A stretch of 64,000 bases of DNA from an uncultured Ligilactobacillus sp. (GTDB lineage: Bacteria > Bacillota > Bacilli > Lactobacillales > Lactobacillaceae). The stretch covers positions 310,001 to 374,000 of the forward strand of contig CAKPXA010000001.1 of assembly GCA_934201845.1 (NCBI GenBank), in the 5' to 3' direction. A model generated the notes under the pieces. It made no database searches. It worked only from the letters and a program-made list of their open reading frames with translations, and had not been told where the DNA came from. Every line of letters begins with the position of its first letter. The first letter of the stretch is position 1. Made by a program: the position numbers and the translations under genes. Shown piece after piece: positions 43,871 to 53,695 of the stretch.

Positions 43871-44749
43871 CTACCACCCGCGTCTGTCCAGATGCTCGTC
43901 TTCAGGCAGGGCATCGCAGTTGATGCCGACCATGGCCTCGCCGAGGTCCTCGGAGATGACGGCGAGTTTTTCCGGGTCGTCGTAGAAGGCCGCGGCGTCA
44001 ACGATGGCCTTGGCGCGCTTCTTCGGATTGCCGGACTTGAAGATGCCGGAGCCGACAAATACACCGTCCGATCCAAGCTGGAGCATCAGGGCGGCGTCGG
44101 CAGGCGTTGCGACCCCGCCGGCGGCAAAGTTGACGACCGGCAGCCGGCCGTTGTCATGGACGTATCTGATGAGGTCGAACGGAGCCGCGTATTCCTTGGC
44201 AAGATGCATCAGTTCGGGTTCCGTTGCGGACTGGACGCGGCGCATGTCCTGCTGCATGGTGCGCATGTGTCGGACGGCTTGGGAGACGTCGCCCGTTCCG
44301 GCCTCGCCCTTTGTCCTGATCATGCTTGCGCCTTCGCCGATGCGGCGGAGCGCCTCACCGAGATTGCGGGCGCCGCAGACGAACGGGATGTCAAAAGATG
44401 ACTTGTCGATGTGGTTATCGTAGTCGGCGGGAGTCAGCACCTCGGACTCGTCGATATAGTCGATGCCGATGGCCTGGAGAATCTGGGCCTCGACGAAATG
44501 ACCGATCCTGGCCTTGGCCATGACCGGAATGGACACGGCTTCCTTGATTTCCCTGATCATCTTCGGGTCGGACATTCTTGCGACGCCGCCTTCCGCGCGG
44601 ATGTCGGCCGGGACGCGTTCAAGCGCCATGACTGCGACGGCGCCGGCGTCCTCGGCGATTTTGGCCTGCTCGACGTTCGTGACGTCCATGATGACGCCGC
44701 CCTTGAGCATCTGGGCCAGGTTTCTGTTCAATGTGCTTCTTTCTTCCAT
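43871..44749 (-). CDS. pdxS: Pyridoxal 5'-phosphate synthase subunit PdxS
   Basis: Makes pyridoxal phosphate from ribose 5-phosphate, glyceraldehyde 3-phosphate and ammonia; 12 PdxS surround 12 PdxT. The 292-residue product has the Schiff-base lysines K79 ([11 protein letters not shown]) and K147 ([10 protein letters not shown]) and the [20 protein letters not shown] phosphate site. The ATG at 44749 follows GGAGGAG. Operon pdxST, divergent from the MocR-type gene, with a 20-base palindrome between. Confidence 0.97.
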   Translation of the reverse strand: MEERSTLNRNLAQMLKGGVIMDVTNVEQAKIAEDAGAVAVMALERVPADIRAEGGVARMSDPKMIREIKEAVSIPVMAKARIGHFVEAQILQAIGIDYIDESEVLTPADYDNHIDKSSFDIPFVCGARNLGEALRRIGEGASMIRTKGEAGTGDVSQAVRHMRTMQQDMRRVQSATEPELMHLAKEYAAPFDLIRYVHDNGRLPVVNFAAGGVATPADAALMLQLGSDGVFVGSGIFKSGNPKKRAKAIVDAAAFYDDPEKLAVISEDLGEAMVGINCDALPEDEHLDRRGW

Positions 44750-44791
44750 GTGAAAACTCCTCCTCCTTGAAAGCTGTCGGTACACCTGTTA

Positions 44792-44811
44792 GAATTGTTA
44801 CGTAACAATTC
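44792..44811. promoter_or_regulatory. Perfect 20-bp palindrome in the pdxS-pdxR divergent region (candidate operator)
   Basis: GAATTGTTACGTAACAATTC is a perfect palindrome, 42 bases before pdxS and 53 before the regulator gene. It is the natural candidate for the regulator's binding site. Confidence 0.65.
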
Positions 44812-44864
44812 CGCCGTGTTTCTGACGGTTAATGACATTATAGTCAACGAAAGGGCGCATGACA

Positions 44865-46301
44865 ATGGGACAGGACATAATTGACGACATTGTATCGATA
44901 CAGCTGAACAAAGAAAGCACGATCCCCCTGTACATCCAGCTGTACCGGCACATCAGGGCGATGATTGAGCAGGGCAGACTGAGCACGGACTACAGAATGC
45001 CGACAATCAGATGGCTGGCGGGCAGGCTCTCCATCAATCCCGGAACGGTGGTGAGGGCCTACAGGGAGCTTGAGATGAACGGCTATCTCATCAGCAGGCG
45101 GGGCAGCGGCAGCTTTGTCGCCGAGGTGCCGCTTTACGGCAGCGGAGACTTTGACGACCTGCCCGCGCTGGTGAAGGAAGACACTGCATTTGTCAGGGAA
45201 ATGATAGACATGTCGGGCATTGCGCTCGATCCGGCGCGGTTTTCGACCGGTGACTTCAAGCGGGCCGTCAACCGCGTGCTGGACAGTGCCGGGGGGCTTG
45301 CCTTCACCGTTGACGACGAGCTGGGCTGCTATTCGCTGCGCGAGTCGCTGGCAGGCGAGCTGGCGAAGCGCAGGATCATGACTTCGCCGCAGAACGTGCA
45401 GGTGATTTCGGGTGCCCAGCAGGGAATCGACATCTGCGCCCGCGCACTGCTTGAACCGGGCGACTGCGTCTTCACCGAGGATCCGACGTATCCGGGTGCG
45501 CTTGAGTCAATCCGGGCAAGCGGCGCCAAGGTCATCGGCATCACCGTTGACGGGAGGGGATTTGCGATTGACGAGTTCGAGGAGAAGCTGAAGGTGTTCC
45601 GGCCGAAGCTCGTGTATCTGATGCCGATTGTGCAGAATCCGACCGGTCTTTCCATGTCGGAGGAGGTCAGGCACAGGGTTCTCGGGCTCGCGCATTTCTA
45701 TGACTTCTACATCATCGAGGACGACTACTGCAGCGGCATCATGTACGAAAGGGGCGACTTCACGCCGCTCAAGGCCTTCGACCGTGACGACCGCGTCATC
45801 TACATCCGCAGCCTCTCGCACATGTTCGTGTCGGGGATGCGTCTCGGCTACCTGATCACGCCGGCGAAGCTTTCCGACCGGCTGAAGAGCGTCAAGCGGA
45901 TGAACGACATCCAGACATCCGGCCTGATTCAGCGGATCTTCGACTACTATCTGCGAAGCAGCCTGTGGGACAGTCATAGCCGGATGCTAAGGGAGTCGTA
46001 TCAGCACCAGCATGACGAGGCCTGCCGGATTCTTGCGGAAAAATTCAGTGCTTCGTTTGACTGGCTGAATCCGTCCGGGGGCTTCTGCTTCTGGATCAGG
46101 CTGAGGAACGGACTTTCCGCCGGAAGAATCGTTGAGGAGGCAAGAAGGTCCGGTCTGGTCATCTCGAACGGGGATGCCTACTACATCCATTCGAAGCCGG
46201 ACAATCACCTGCGCATCTCGATTGCCCAGGTCAGCGAGGAGCAGATGAAGGAGGGGTTCAGACGGCTTGCGGAAATCGTTGACGGTTTAGCAAATTCTTA
46301 A
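44865..46301 (+). CDS. pdxR: MocR/PdxR-type regulator (GntR HTH plus aminotransferase-like domain), PLP lysine replaced
   Basis: 478 residues: a GntR winged helix (about 10-85, IPLYIQLYRHIRAMIEQGRL and RGSGSFV) joined to a class I aminotransferase fold (about 105-478). The fold keeps NPTG, the DDYCSG aspartate/tyrosine site and the C-terminal HLRISI arginine. At the PLP-lysine position the sequence is RSLSHMFVSGMRLGY, with His319 (CAC) where relatives have SK. It is divergent from pdxST, so it probably controls PLP synthesis; the symbol is by context. Covalent PLP binding seems impossible. The ATG at 44865 is nine bases from GAAAGGG. Confidence 0.85.
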   Translation: MGQDIIDDIVSIQLNKESTIPLYIQLYRHIRAMIEQGRLSTDYRMPTIRWLAGRLSINPGTVVRAYRELEMNGYLISRRGSGSFVAEVPLYGSGDFDDLPALVKEDTAFVREMIDMSGIALDPARFSTGDFKRAVNRVLDSAGGLAFTVDDELGCYSLRESLAGELAKRRIMTSPQNVQVISGAQQGIDICARALLEPGDCVFTEDPTYPGALESIRASGAKVIGITVDGRGFAIDEFEEKLKVFRPKLVYLMPIVQNPTGLSMSEEVRHRVLGLAHFYDFYIIEDDYCSGIMYERGDFTPLKAFDRDDRVIYIRSLSHMFVSGMRLGYLITPAKLSDRLKSVKRMNDIQTSGLIQRIFDYYLRSSLWDSHSRMLRESYQHQHDEACRILAEKFSASFDWLNPSGGFCFWIRLRNGLSAGRIVEEARRSGLVISNGDAYYIHSKPDNHLRISIAQVSEEQMKEGFRRLAEIVDGLANS

Positions 46302-46347
46302 CATTTTCTGCAGGAAAATCCACTGAGCGCTGAAAACCGCGCCGTTG

Positions 46348-46374
46348 TTAGCACTCTGGAGTCACCAGTGCTAA
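46348..46374. promoter_or_regulatory. CIRCE element 1
   Basis: TTAGCACTC-N9-CAGTGCTAA, 17 of 18 arm positions matching the HrcA operator. Confidence 0.92.
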
Positions 46375-46424
46375 AAAGGTGGTCGAAAAGCCGCTGAAAT
46401 CACGCTTTCAGTGGTGTTGCACGC

Positions 46425-46453
46425 TTGACAATCAGGCGAACCTTGTGTATATT
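46425..46453 (+). promoter_or_regulatory. Heat-shock operon promoter between two CIRCE elements
   Basis: TTGACA 46425-46430 and TATATT 46448-46453, spacer 17, lying between the two CIRCE elements. Confidence 0.9.
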
Positions 46454-46463
46454 AATAATTGAC

Positions 46464-46490
46464 TTAGCACTTAAGTGTGCTGAGTGCTAA
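46464..46490. promoter_or_regulatory. CIRCE element 2
   Basis: TTAGCACTT-N9-GAGTGCTAA; it spans the expected transcription start and ends 13 bases before hrcA. Confidence 0.95.
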
Positions 46491-46503
46491 AAGAGGTGAT
46501 TGT

Positions 46504-47535
46504 ATGTTAACGGAAAGGCAGCTTCTGATTCTGGAGGCGATTATTCGCGACTATACTAACGAGGGTCAGCCAATCGGTTCGAAGCGCCTGGAACAGCAGT
46601 TGCCCATTCATGCAAGTTCGGCAACAATTCGAAATGAAATGGCTGCCCTCGAGAGACTCGGTCTGATTGCCAAGGAGCATTCAAGCTCCGGCCGCATCCC
46701 TTCCGAGAGGGGGTACCGTTACTACGTCGATCACATCATGAAACCGGCGAAGATTGACAAGGGGGCCGTCCAGAGCATCCGGCAGTCGTTTGGAAGCGAA
46801 TTCCAGAAGGTTGATGAGATTGTGGCCACCTCGGCCCGGATTCTGTCAGACCTGACGCAGTATACTGCAATTTCCCTGAAGCCTGAGTCAACGGACATCA
46901 GGCTTGAGGGCTTCAGGCTGGTGCCGATTGGCGACCGGCAGGTCATGGTGATTCTCGTCACGAGTGACGGCACCGTCGAAAGTCAGATGTACAATCTTCC
47001 TGAGGGAATCCGCGGCGACGAGCTCGAGTCTGTCATCCGCATTATCAACGACAGGGTTGTCGGCTTGTCACTGAATCAGGTGACTGCCAGGTTGCATGAA
47101 TGTCTGCCGCTCATCACGCAGTATCTGCACAAGCCGGACGGATTCATGGATGCCTTCGGGAGCATTCTTGACAAGGCCGTCAGAAAGCAGATTTACGTCG
47201 GCGGCAAGACGAATCTTCTGAGCTTCACGCACGGGGCGACGCCCGAGCAGATCAAGGCTCTCTATTCGCTGATTGACAGGTCAGCGGATCTTGGAACGCT
47301 GCTGGAGAACGGGGACAGAAACGTTTCCGTCAGACTGGGGTCCGAACTACCGGACAATCTGCTTGCACACTACAGTCTGGTTTCAGCGGCATACGACGAC
47401 GGTAACAACGGCCGGGGAATCATTGCGATTCTCGGTCCGACGAACATGCCGTACTCGAAGGTCATCGGACTGCTCAGCGCGTTTTCGGACGAGCTGACGC
47501 GGCGGATCTTCGACTATTACCGTCACTTAAGTTGA
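46504..47535 (+). CDS. hrcA: Heat-inducible transcription repressor HrcA
   Basis: Binds CIRCE and represses the dnaK operon (and usually groESL) until unfolded protein titrates GroEL. 343 residues: N-terminal winged helix (LTERQLLILEAIIRDYTNEG, HASSATIRNEMAALE) and the GAF-like domain with SSGRIPSERGYRYYVD. The ATG at 46504 follows AAGAGGTG. Two CIRCE sites upstream indicate autoregulation. Confidence 0.97.
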   Translation: MLTERQLLILEAIIRDYTNEGQPIGSKRLEQQLPIHASSATIRNEMAALERLGLIAKEHSSSGRIPSERGYRYYVDHIMKPAKIDKGAVQSIRQSFGSEFQKVDEIVATSARILSDLTQYTAISLKPESTDIRLEGFRLVPIGDRQVMVILVTSDGTVESQMYNLPEGIRGDELESVIRIINDRVVGLSLNQVTARLHECLPLITQYLHKPDGFMDAFGSILDKAVRKQIYVGGKTNLLSFTHGATPEQIKALYSLIDRSADLGTLLENGDRNVSVRLGSELPDNLLAHYSLVSAAYDDGNNGRGIIAILGPTNMPYSKVIGLLSAFSDELTRRIFDYYRHLS

Positions 47536-47560
47536 ATATTGAAGGAAAAGGGGTGTTTAC

Positions 47561-48139
47561 GTGACTGAAGAGGACAAGAATAAAAAGCAGGACCAGTCCG
47601 CTGAGGAAGAGGAAACCGTGAAGGCTGAGAAGGCCGGACAGGGTGCTGCAGCAGACAAGCCCGAAGACAAGCAGACCGGAGAGGCAGAGAAGAAGCTCGA
47701 GGAACTTCAGAAGAAGTACGACGAGCTGGAAGACAGGTATCTGCGCGCCGAAGCTGAGATGCAGAACATGACGAAGCGTTTCAGGAAGGAGCAGCAGCAG
47801 CTTCTCAAGTACGAGGGCCAGGACTTCATCAAGGACATTCTGCCGGTCATCGACAACCTGAACCGCGCACTTCAGACGGACGTCGGAGAGAACGGTTCTG
47901 AACAGCTCAAGCGCGGAATCGAGATGGTGCAGCGCAATATGGAAAAGGCACTGAATGACAACAACGTCACGAAGATCGAGGCACTGGGTCAGAAGTTCGA
48001 CCCTACGCTTCATCAGGCGGTCAAGGCGGTTCCGGTCGAGGAAGGCCAGGAAGCGGAGACCGTGGTTGAGGTCTATCAGGACGGCTACATGCTGAAAGAC
48101 CGCGTTTTGCGGCCGGCAATGGTCGTTGTTGCACAGTAA
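47561..48139 (+). CDS. grpE: Nucleotide exchange factor GrpE
   Basis: Releases ADP from DnaK. 192 residues: an acidic, Lys/Glu-rich N-terminal extension, a long coiled coil (about 45-85, EKKLEELQKKYDELEDRYLR) and the family core IKDILPVIDNLNRAL and KFDPTLHQAV with the end DRVLRPAMVVVAQ. It starts with GTG eight bases after AAAAGGGG. Second gene of hrcA-grpE-dnaK. Confidence 0.96.
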   Translation: MTEEDKNKKQDQSAEEEETVKAEKAGQGAAADKPEDKQTGEAEKKLEELQKKYDELEDRYLRAEAEMQNMTKRFRKEQQQLLKYEGQDFIKDILPVIDNLNRALQTDVGENGSEQLKRGIEMVQRNMEKALNDNNVTKIEALGQKFDPTLHQAVKAVPVEEGQEAETVVEVYQDGYMLKDRVLRPAMVVVAQ

Positions 48140-48172
48140 CATGGAAAACTAAAAGCAAAGGAAGAATAACTA

Positions 48173-50029
48173 ATGTCAAAGATCATTGGTATTGACCTCG
48201 GGACGACGAACTCAGCAGTCGCTGTCCTTGAAGGCAAGGAAGCAAAGATTATCACGAATCCGGAAGGCAACCGCACGACACCTTCCGTCGTATCGTTCAA
48301 GAACGGTGAAACACAGGTCGGCGAAGTCGCAAAGCGCCAGGCCATCACGAACCCGGACACGATTTCATCAATCAAGCGTCATATGGGCGAAGCCGGCTAC
48401 AAGGTCGACATCGAAGGCAAGGAATACACGCCGCAGGAAATCTCGGCCATGATTCTTCAGTACATCAAGGACTACGCTGAAAAGTATCTCGGCGAGGAAG
48501 TGACACAGGCGGTCATCACGGTTCCTGCCTACTTCAATGACTCACAGCGTCAGGCAACGAAGGATGCCGGCAAGATTGCCGGTCTCAAGGTTGAGCGCAT
48601 CGTCAATGAACCTACGGCCGCAGCCCTGGCTTACGGCCTTGACAAGCAGGACAAGGACGAGAAGATTCTCGTCTTCGACCTTGGCGGCGGCACGTTCGAC
48701 GTTTCCATCCTCGAACTCGGCGACGGTGTCTTCCAGGTTCTCTCGACGAACGGTGACACACATCTCGGCGGTGACGACTTCGACAACAAGATCATCGGAT
48801 GGCTCGTTGACGGCTTCAAGAAGGAGCACGGCATCGATCTTTCAGCTGACAAGATGGCAATGCAGCGTCTGAAGGATGCCGCTGAAAAGGCCAAGAAGGA
48901 CCTTTCCGGCGTAACTTCCGCCCAGATTTCCCTTCCGTTCATCACGGCCGGCGCAGAAGGCCCTCTTCATCTTGAGACAACGCTGACGCGTGCCCAGTTC
49001 AACGAACTGACACAGGACCTCGTTGAACGCACGAAGATTCCTGTCCGCAACGCCCTCTCCGATGCAGGTCTGACAAACGCCGACATCGACGAAGTCATTC
49101 TTGTCGGTGGATCCACACGTATCCCGGCCGTCAAGGAAGCAGTCAAGGCTGAAACGGGTCACGTTCCGAACGAGTCCGTCAACCCTGACGAAGCCGTTGC
49201 CCTCGGCGCCGCCATCCAGGGCGGTGTCATCACAGGCGATGTCAAGGACGTTGTCCTGCTTGACGTCACACCTCTTTCACTTGGCATCGAGACAATGGGC
49301 GGCGTCTTCACGAAGCTCATTGACCGCAACACGACAATCCCGACATCCAAGTCACAGGTCTTCTCGACAGCCGCTGACAACCAGCCGGCCGTTGACATCC
49401 ACGTCCTTCAGGGTGAACGTCCGATGGCCGCAGACAACAAGACGCTCGGCCGCTTCCAGCTGACGGACATTCCGCCTGCACCACGTGGTGTTCCTCAGAT
49501 TCAGGTTACATTCGACATCGACAAGAACGGCATTGTCAATGTTTCCGCCAAGGATCTCGGCACGAACAAGGAACAGAAGATCACGATCAAGAGTTCGTCC
49601 GGCCTTTCCGATGAGGAAATCGACCGCATGGTCAAGGAGGCAAAGGAAAACGAGGAAGCCGACAAGAAGCGCAAGGAAGAAGTCGATCTCAGAAATGAAG
49701 TCGATCAGCTGCTCTTCCAGACTGACAAGACTCTTGAGGAAGTCAAGGGCAAGGTCGACGAAGCTGAAGTCAAGAAGGTTGAGGATGCCCGTGACGCCTT
49801 GAAGAAGGCCCAGGAGGCAAACAACCTCGAAGACATGAAGACGAAGAAGGACGATTTGACAAAGGCTGTCCAGGACGTCTCCGTCAAGCTCTACGAACAG
49901 GCTCAGCAGGCCCAGCAGCAGGCTCAGGGCGCAGCCGGTGCACAGGATGCGGGCAACGCTTCTTCAGGAAATGACGGCAACACTGTTGACGGCGACTTCA
50001 AGGAAGTAGATCCAGACGATAAGAACTAG
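48173..50029 (+). CDS. dnaK: Chaperone DnaK (Hsp70)
   Basis: ATP-driven chaperone. 618 residues: ATPase domain ([18 protein letters not shown] at the start, [24 protein letters not shown]), substrate-binding domain from about 370 ([16 protein letters not shown]), lid helices, and a Gln/Ala-rich tail. It lacks the Gram-negative insert near residue 80, as expected for Firmicutes. Codon use is that of a highly expressed gene. Confidence 0.98.
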   Translation: MSKIIGIDLGTTNSAVAVLEGKEAKIITNPEGNRTTPSVVSFKNGETQVGEVAKRQAITNPDTISSIKRHMGEAGYKVDIEGKEYTPQEISAMILQYIKDYAEKYLGEEVTQAVITVPAYFNDSQRQATKDAGKIAGLKVERIVNEPTAAALAYGLDKQDKDEKILVFDLGGGTFDVSILELGDGVFQVLSTNGDTHLGGDDFDNKIIGWLVDGFKKEHGIDLSADKMAMQRLKDAAEKAKKDLSGVTSAQISLPFITAGAEGPLHLETTLTRAQFNELTQDLVERTKIPVRNALSDAGLTNADIDEVILVGGSTRIPAVKEAVKAETGHVPNESVNPDEAVALGAAIQGGVITGDVKDVVLLDVTPLSLGIETMGGVFTKLIDRNTTIPTSKSQVFSTAADNQPAVDIHVLQGERPMAADNKTLGRFQLTDIPPAPRGVPQIQVTFDIDKNGIVNVSAKDLGTNKEQKITIKSSSGLSDEEIDRMVKEAKENEEADKKRKEEVDLRNEVDQLLFQTDKTLEEVKGKVDEAEVKKVEDARDALKKAQEANNLEDMKTKKDDLTKAVQDVSVKLYEQAQQAQQQAQGAAGAQDAGNASSGNDGNTVDGDFKEVDPDDKN

Positions 50030-50038
50030 TAGTCAGGG

Positions 50039-50068
50039 AAGGGCTGGATTCATTCCAGCCCTTTTTCA
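50039..50068 (+). terminator. Terminator after dnaK
   Basis: AAGGGCTGGA/TCCAGCCCTT with T-run. Confidence 0.88.
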
Positions 50069-50125
50069 ATCCGCGAACCTGTGTTATGCTAGGTTCAAGG
50101 ACATAAATTTTGAAGGGGTATCAGT

Positions 50126-51265
50126 ATGGCAGAACAAAGAGATCCATATGACGTTTTAGGCGTTTCAAAAGATGCATCTGCTGATGAAATCAAGAAGGCA
50201 TACCGCAAGTTGTCGAAGAAGTACCATCCCGACCTGAACCACGAGCCGGGCGCCGAGGAGAAGTTCAAGGAAGTCAATGAAGCCTATGACATCCTGGGCG
50301 ATCCGCAGAAGAAGGCACAGTATGACCAGTTCGGCGCAGCCGGTGCTCAGGGTGGCTTCGGCGGCCAGGGTTTCGGTCAGGGTTTCGGTGGCGGCGACTT
50401 TGGCGGTTTCGGCGGTTTCGACGACATCTTCAGCTCGTTCTTCGGCGGCGGTTCCGGTGCGGGACGCAGTCAGAACGCACCGCGTCAGGGCCGCGACCTT
50501 CAGTATGAAATGAGTCTGAAGTTCGAGGAGGCAGTCTTCGGCAAGACGACGGAGATTCAGTACACAAGAGAGGAAACATGCTCGACGTGCAGCGGCTCCG
50601 GCGCAAAGGCCGGCACAAGTCCTGTGACATGCTCCCGTTGCGGCGGGCGCGGCTTCATTCAGGTTCAGCGTCAGACACCGCTCGGCCGTGTCATGACGCA
50701 GCAGGAATGTGACGTCTGTCACGGTTCCGGCAGGGAAATCAAGGAGAAGTGCACGACCTGCCACGGCTCCGGTCATGTCAGGAAGAAGCATGCAGTGCAG
50801 GTCAAGGTTCCGGCCGGCGTTGAAAACGGAAATCAGATGCGCCTTCAGGGCCAGGGTGAAGCCGGCTTCAACGGAGGACCGTACGGTGACCTGTTCATTG
50901 TCTTCGTCGTCGAACAGAGCAGGGACTTCAGGCGTGACGGCGCCGAAATCTACTTCAACCAGGACATCAGCTTCGTTCAGGCGGCCCTTGGTGACGAGAT
51001 TGAGGTCAAGACCGTTCACGGTAACGTCAAGCTCAAGATTCCGGCCGGAACGCAGACGGGCACGACGTTCCGCCTGAAGGGCAAGGGCGCTCCGCGTCTT
51101 CGCGGCTCCGGCAACGGTGACGAGCAGGTTACGGTCAACATCGTGACGCCGAATAATCTTAATGAAAAGCAGAAGCTTGCCCTCAAGGCCTTTGCGGAGG
51201 CCTCGGGCAGGAAGTCATTCGGCGAGGGCTTCTTCGAGAAGCTGAAGAAGCAGTTCAAGGAATGA
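50126..51265 (+). CDS. dnaJ: Chaperone DnaJ (Hsp40)
   Basis: Delivers substrates to DnaK and stimulates its ATPase. 379 residues: J domain with HPD ([16 protein letters not shown]), a Gly/Phe-rich linker (about 72-115), four zinc-binding CxxCxGxG repeats ([32 protein letters not shown]) and the C-terminal client-binding domains. It lies 96 bases after the dnaK terminator, so it is transcribed at reduced level or from its own start. Confidence 0.97.
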   Translation: MAEQRDPYDVLGVSKDASADEIKKAYRKLSKKYHPDLNHEPGAEEKFKEVNEAYDILGDPQKKAQYDQFGAAGAQGGFGGQGFGQGFGGGDFGGFGGFDDIFSSFFGGGSGAGRSQNAPRQGRDLQYEMSLKFEEAVFGKTTEIQYTREETCSTCSGSGAKAGTSPVTCSRCGGRGFIQVQRQTPLGRVMTQQECDVCHGSGREIKEKCTTCHGSGHVRKKHAVQVKVPAGVENGNQMRLQGQGEAGFNGGPYGDLFIVFVVEQSRDFRRDGAEIYFNQDISFVQAALGDEIEVKTVHGNVKLKIPAGTQTGTTFRLKGKGAPRLRGSGNGDEQVTVNIVTPNNLNEKQKLALKAFAEASGRKSFGEGFFEKLKKQFKE

Positions 51266-51273
51266 TGTGAAGG

Positions 51274-51316
51274 AAGCGGCACAGGCATCAGATCACTGAA
51301 GGCCTGCGCCGCTTTC
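51274..51316 (+). terminator. Hairpin after dnaJ, probable terminator
   Basis: AAGCGGCACAGGC pairs with GCCTGCGCCGCTT; only a short T-run follows. Confidence 0.6.
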
Positions 51317-51339
51317 GATACATTAAAGGGAGGGATTAG

Positions 51340-52599
51340 ATGACGCATTCAGAAAAGACACTCGAACTGCTTGAGGCAGGACAGATTGAGGAGGCCGGGA
51401 AGGAATTCGGCCGGGCGCTGCGCAGAGACGACGACCAGATGATCTACAGCCTGGCGGAGGAACTCTATTCGCTCGGCTTTTCCAGGCAGGCGAAGAGGGC
51501 GTACGAGAAACTGCTTGAGCGCTATCCTGATGAGGACAGCATAAGGACGGCCCTGGCCGACATTGAAATCAGCGACGGGCATGACGACCGCGCACTTGAG
51601 CTGCTCTCGGAGATTGCACCCGATTCGGATGCCTATCTTGAGGCACTGCTTGTCTCGGCCGACCTCTATCAGACGCAGGGGATGTTTGACGTCAGCGAGC
51701 AGAAGCTGCTTGAGGCCAGACGCCTTGCACCGGATGAGACGGTCATTCAGTTCGGACTGGCGGAGCTTTACTTCAACATCAAGGAATACCGCAAGGCGGC
51801 ACAGTGCTACCTTGACCTGGTCAAGTCAGGAGTGCTTGAGTTCTCCAAGGTGAATCTCGTCAGCCGGCTAGGTCTTTCATATGCCGGGTTCGGCCGGCTG
51901 GAGACGGCGCTCGGCTATCTGGAGCAGATTCCGGAAGAGGAGCTTGACGCTGACACGTGCTTCCAGCTTGCCTTCATCCAGTTCCAGCAGAAGGACTACG
52001 AGGATGCGCAGAAGAACTTCGAGAGGCTGCGTGACACCAATCCCGACTATTCGACGCTTTATCCCTACCTGACCGAAATCTACGAGCATGACGGCAATCT
52101 GGCCCAGGCGCTCCGCACGGCCCAGGAAGGACTTGCCGTCGATGAGTTCAACACGAGCCTCTACGAGAAGGCAGCCGGACTTTCCGGCAAATGCGGCAAT
52201 CCGGACAAGGCGCTCGAGTACCTGAAGAAGGCCGTTGAAATCGACCCGGATGACCTGACGCTCGTGGTCGAGCTCAGCACGCTTCTGACGGATCTCGGAC
52301 GGCACGAGGAAAATGTCAGCCTTGTCAGCCGCTATCTTGAAGACGACGAGGTCGACTCCCAGCTCTACTGGAATCTCGGCAGGTCATACGCAGCGCTTGA
52401 CCGCTACGACGATGCAGTCAGGTACTACGAGGCTGCCGGGCGCGACCTGGGTGACAGCCCTGAATTTCTCAGGGATGCGGCCTTCTTCTATCGCAATGCC
52501 GGTGAGAGGGAAAGAGCGCTTTCCTGTGCGGACAGGGCGCTTGGAATGTGTGCCGACGACTATGACTTGGCAATGCTGAAGGAAGAACTCGAATACTAG
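51340..52599 (+). CDS. Tetratricopeptide-repeat protein, function unknown
   Basis: 419 residues made almost wholly of TPR-type helical hairpins (at least ten, e.g. ALRTAQEGLAVDEFNTSLYE, CGNPDKALEYLKKAVEIDPD, YAALDRYDDAVRYYEAAGRD). No signal peptide, membrane helix or catalytic domain, so a cytosolic scaffold. The gene resembles the B. subtilis YpiA-type TPR proteins in size and acidity, only loosely. AAGGGAGGG precedes the ATG. It follows dnaJ without being an established member of that operon. Confidence 0.85.
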   Translation: MTHSEKTLELLEAGQIEEAGKEFGRALRRDDDQMIYSLAEELYSLGFSRQAKRAYEKLLERYPDEDSIRTALADIEISDGHDDRALELLSEIAPDSDAYLEALLVSADLYQTQGMFDVSEQKLLEARRLAPDETVIQFGLAELYFNIKEYRKAAQCYLDLVKSGVLEFSKVNLVSRLGLSYAGFGRLETALGYLEQIPEEELDADTCFQLAFIQFQQKDYEDAQKNFERLRDTNPDYSTLYPYLTEIYEHDGNLAQALRTAQEGLAVDEFNTSLYEKAAGLSGKCGNPDKALEYLKKAVEIDPDDLTLVVELSTLLTDLGRHEENVSLVSRYLEDDEVDSQLYWNLGRSYAALDRYDDAVRYYEAAGRDLGDSPEFLRDAAFFYRNAGERERALSCADRALGMCADDYDLAMLKEELEY

Positions 52600-52602
52600 G
52601 CG

Positions 52603-52636
52603 AAATGGTGTTGATGATGATTTTTCAACACCATTT
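52603..52636. repeat. Dispersed palindromic repeat, family 1, copy D
   Basis: AAATGGTGTTGA/TCAACACCATTT, perfect 12-bp arms with loop TGATGATTTT, then TGACAAGGA. Loop and arms match copy A. It lies between the convergent TPR and recombinase-like genes. Confidence 0.9.
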
Positions 52637-52650
52637 GACAAGGATTCATA

Positions 52651-52680
52651 AAAGGCAGCTCCCGGACGGGGGCTGCCTTT
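52651..52680. terminator. Bidirectional terminator
   Basis: AAAGGCAGCTCCC/GGGGGCTGCCTTT between convergent genes, T-rich outward on both strands. Confidence 0.8.
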
Positions 52681-52688
52681 TACGTCAT

Positions 52689-53513
52689 TCAGTTCAGCGA
52701 GGCGAGCATGCTCCGGTAATAGTTGAGCGATCCGGCCTCGAGATGGGTGACTGAGCAGAGCTTCTCGTCCGGCATGTCCTGGTGTTTCCTGATGAAGTTC
52801 AGGATGTTTGCCTGGTAGAGCTTCTGCGGGACGAGACGCAGGTCAAGGTACTTCTGGTCCTTCTTCAGGTACTTGTGGATGCCGGGCAGCGTAACGCACG
52901 GCTCCGTCAGGTTGATGCGCTGCTTCGGGAACAGTTCCTCGCAGTTCTGGCGCCGCCTGAGCTCGGAAGTGCCTTCCATGAATCTGTCAACGAAGTCCTG
53001 TTCGAAGCCGCTGAATTTATCGGTGGCCATCACCCTGAAGAAGCCCGGACTGACGATTTCGGAAATCGTGTAGAAGCGGGCCAGGCACAGCAGCACCATG
53101 CGCGTGTAGAGCGTCAGCCGGCTGTCCTCCAGATATTCCTGCAGGCTGTCAGCCCAGTCGAGCGGAACGTCCTGCCCTGTCTTCTTCTTCAGTCCCTTGA
53201 TGGCCACTGTCGGCAGCGACGTTGAAAGACCGTTCGTGAACAGGAACGTGAAGTAGACGTTCAGATGCGTCAGGGTCTTGTTGTAGGTCGAATTTTTGAT
53301 TTTACGCTTGACCTGAAGCATGTTGAGGTAGTCCCTGACATCGGCCTCCGTGATGTTCGACAGGCTCGGATTCAGCCGGTAGACTCTGTTGAATCCGCGC
53401 AGATGCGTGAAGAGCCGTTCGACGTCGCTGCAGATGTCCTGCTGGGTACTGTCGGCCAAAACGCGCTTGTTGGCCAGATAGTGCCGGAACTGTTTTTCGT
53501 AGGGGAATGCCAT
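52689..53513 (-). CDS. Tyrosine-recombinase-like protein lacking catalytic residues
   Basis: 274 residues. Residues about 5-110 match the SAM-like core-binding domain of XerC/D-type integrases (FRHYLANKRVLADSTQQDICSD region, then ITEADVRDYLNML). The second half has the shape of the catalytic domain but not its residues: where integrases have TGLRxSE it reads FYTISEIV (arginine lost), the HxLR box is absent (LYQANILNFIRKHQD), and only Tyr residues near the C terminus (SLNYYRSML) remain. No element ends or attachment sites were found. Either a decayed integrase or a DNA-binding protein derived from one; the intact frame favours the latter. Confidence 0.7.
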   Translation of the reverse strand: MAFPYEKQFRHYLANKRVLADSTQQDICSDVERLFTHLRGFNRVYRLNPSLSNITEADVRDYLNMLQVKRKIKNSTYNKTLTHLNVYFTFLFTNGLSTSLPTVAIKGLKKKTGQDVPLDWADSLQEYLEDSRLTLYTRMVLLCLARFYTISEIVSPGFFRVMATDKFSGFEQDFVDRFMEGTSELRRRQNCEELFPKQRINLTEPCVTLPGIHKYLKKDQKYLDLRLVPQKLYQANILNFIRKHQDMPDEKLCSVTHLEAGSLNYYRSMLASLN

Positions 53514-53695
53514 ATTTCATCGCCTCGGTGCTGGTTGTTTTGATTTAATTGTAGCATTACTTGTCATAAACAACAACAGTATGGTGTTACTTTAACTTAA
53601 AATTGCAAAGGATGCGTGACAGCTTACAGGCATTTTTCTTGAAGGGACTTTCATTCGATGATATCGTTGTATCGTGGAACAGGAGGAAATGATAC

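Noticed and set aside
44750-44785. Longer pdxS start at 44785
   Set aside because: GGAGGAG lies between it and the ATG at 44749, and the extra residues match no PdxS.
50330-50470. Tandem GGCGGTTTCGG-like repeats, possible CRISPR or minisatellite
   Set aside because: They encode the Gly/Phe-rich linker of DnaJ; no array spacing.
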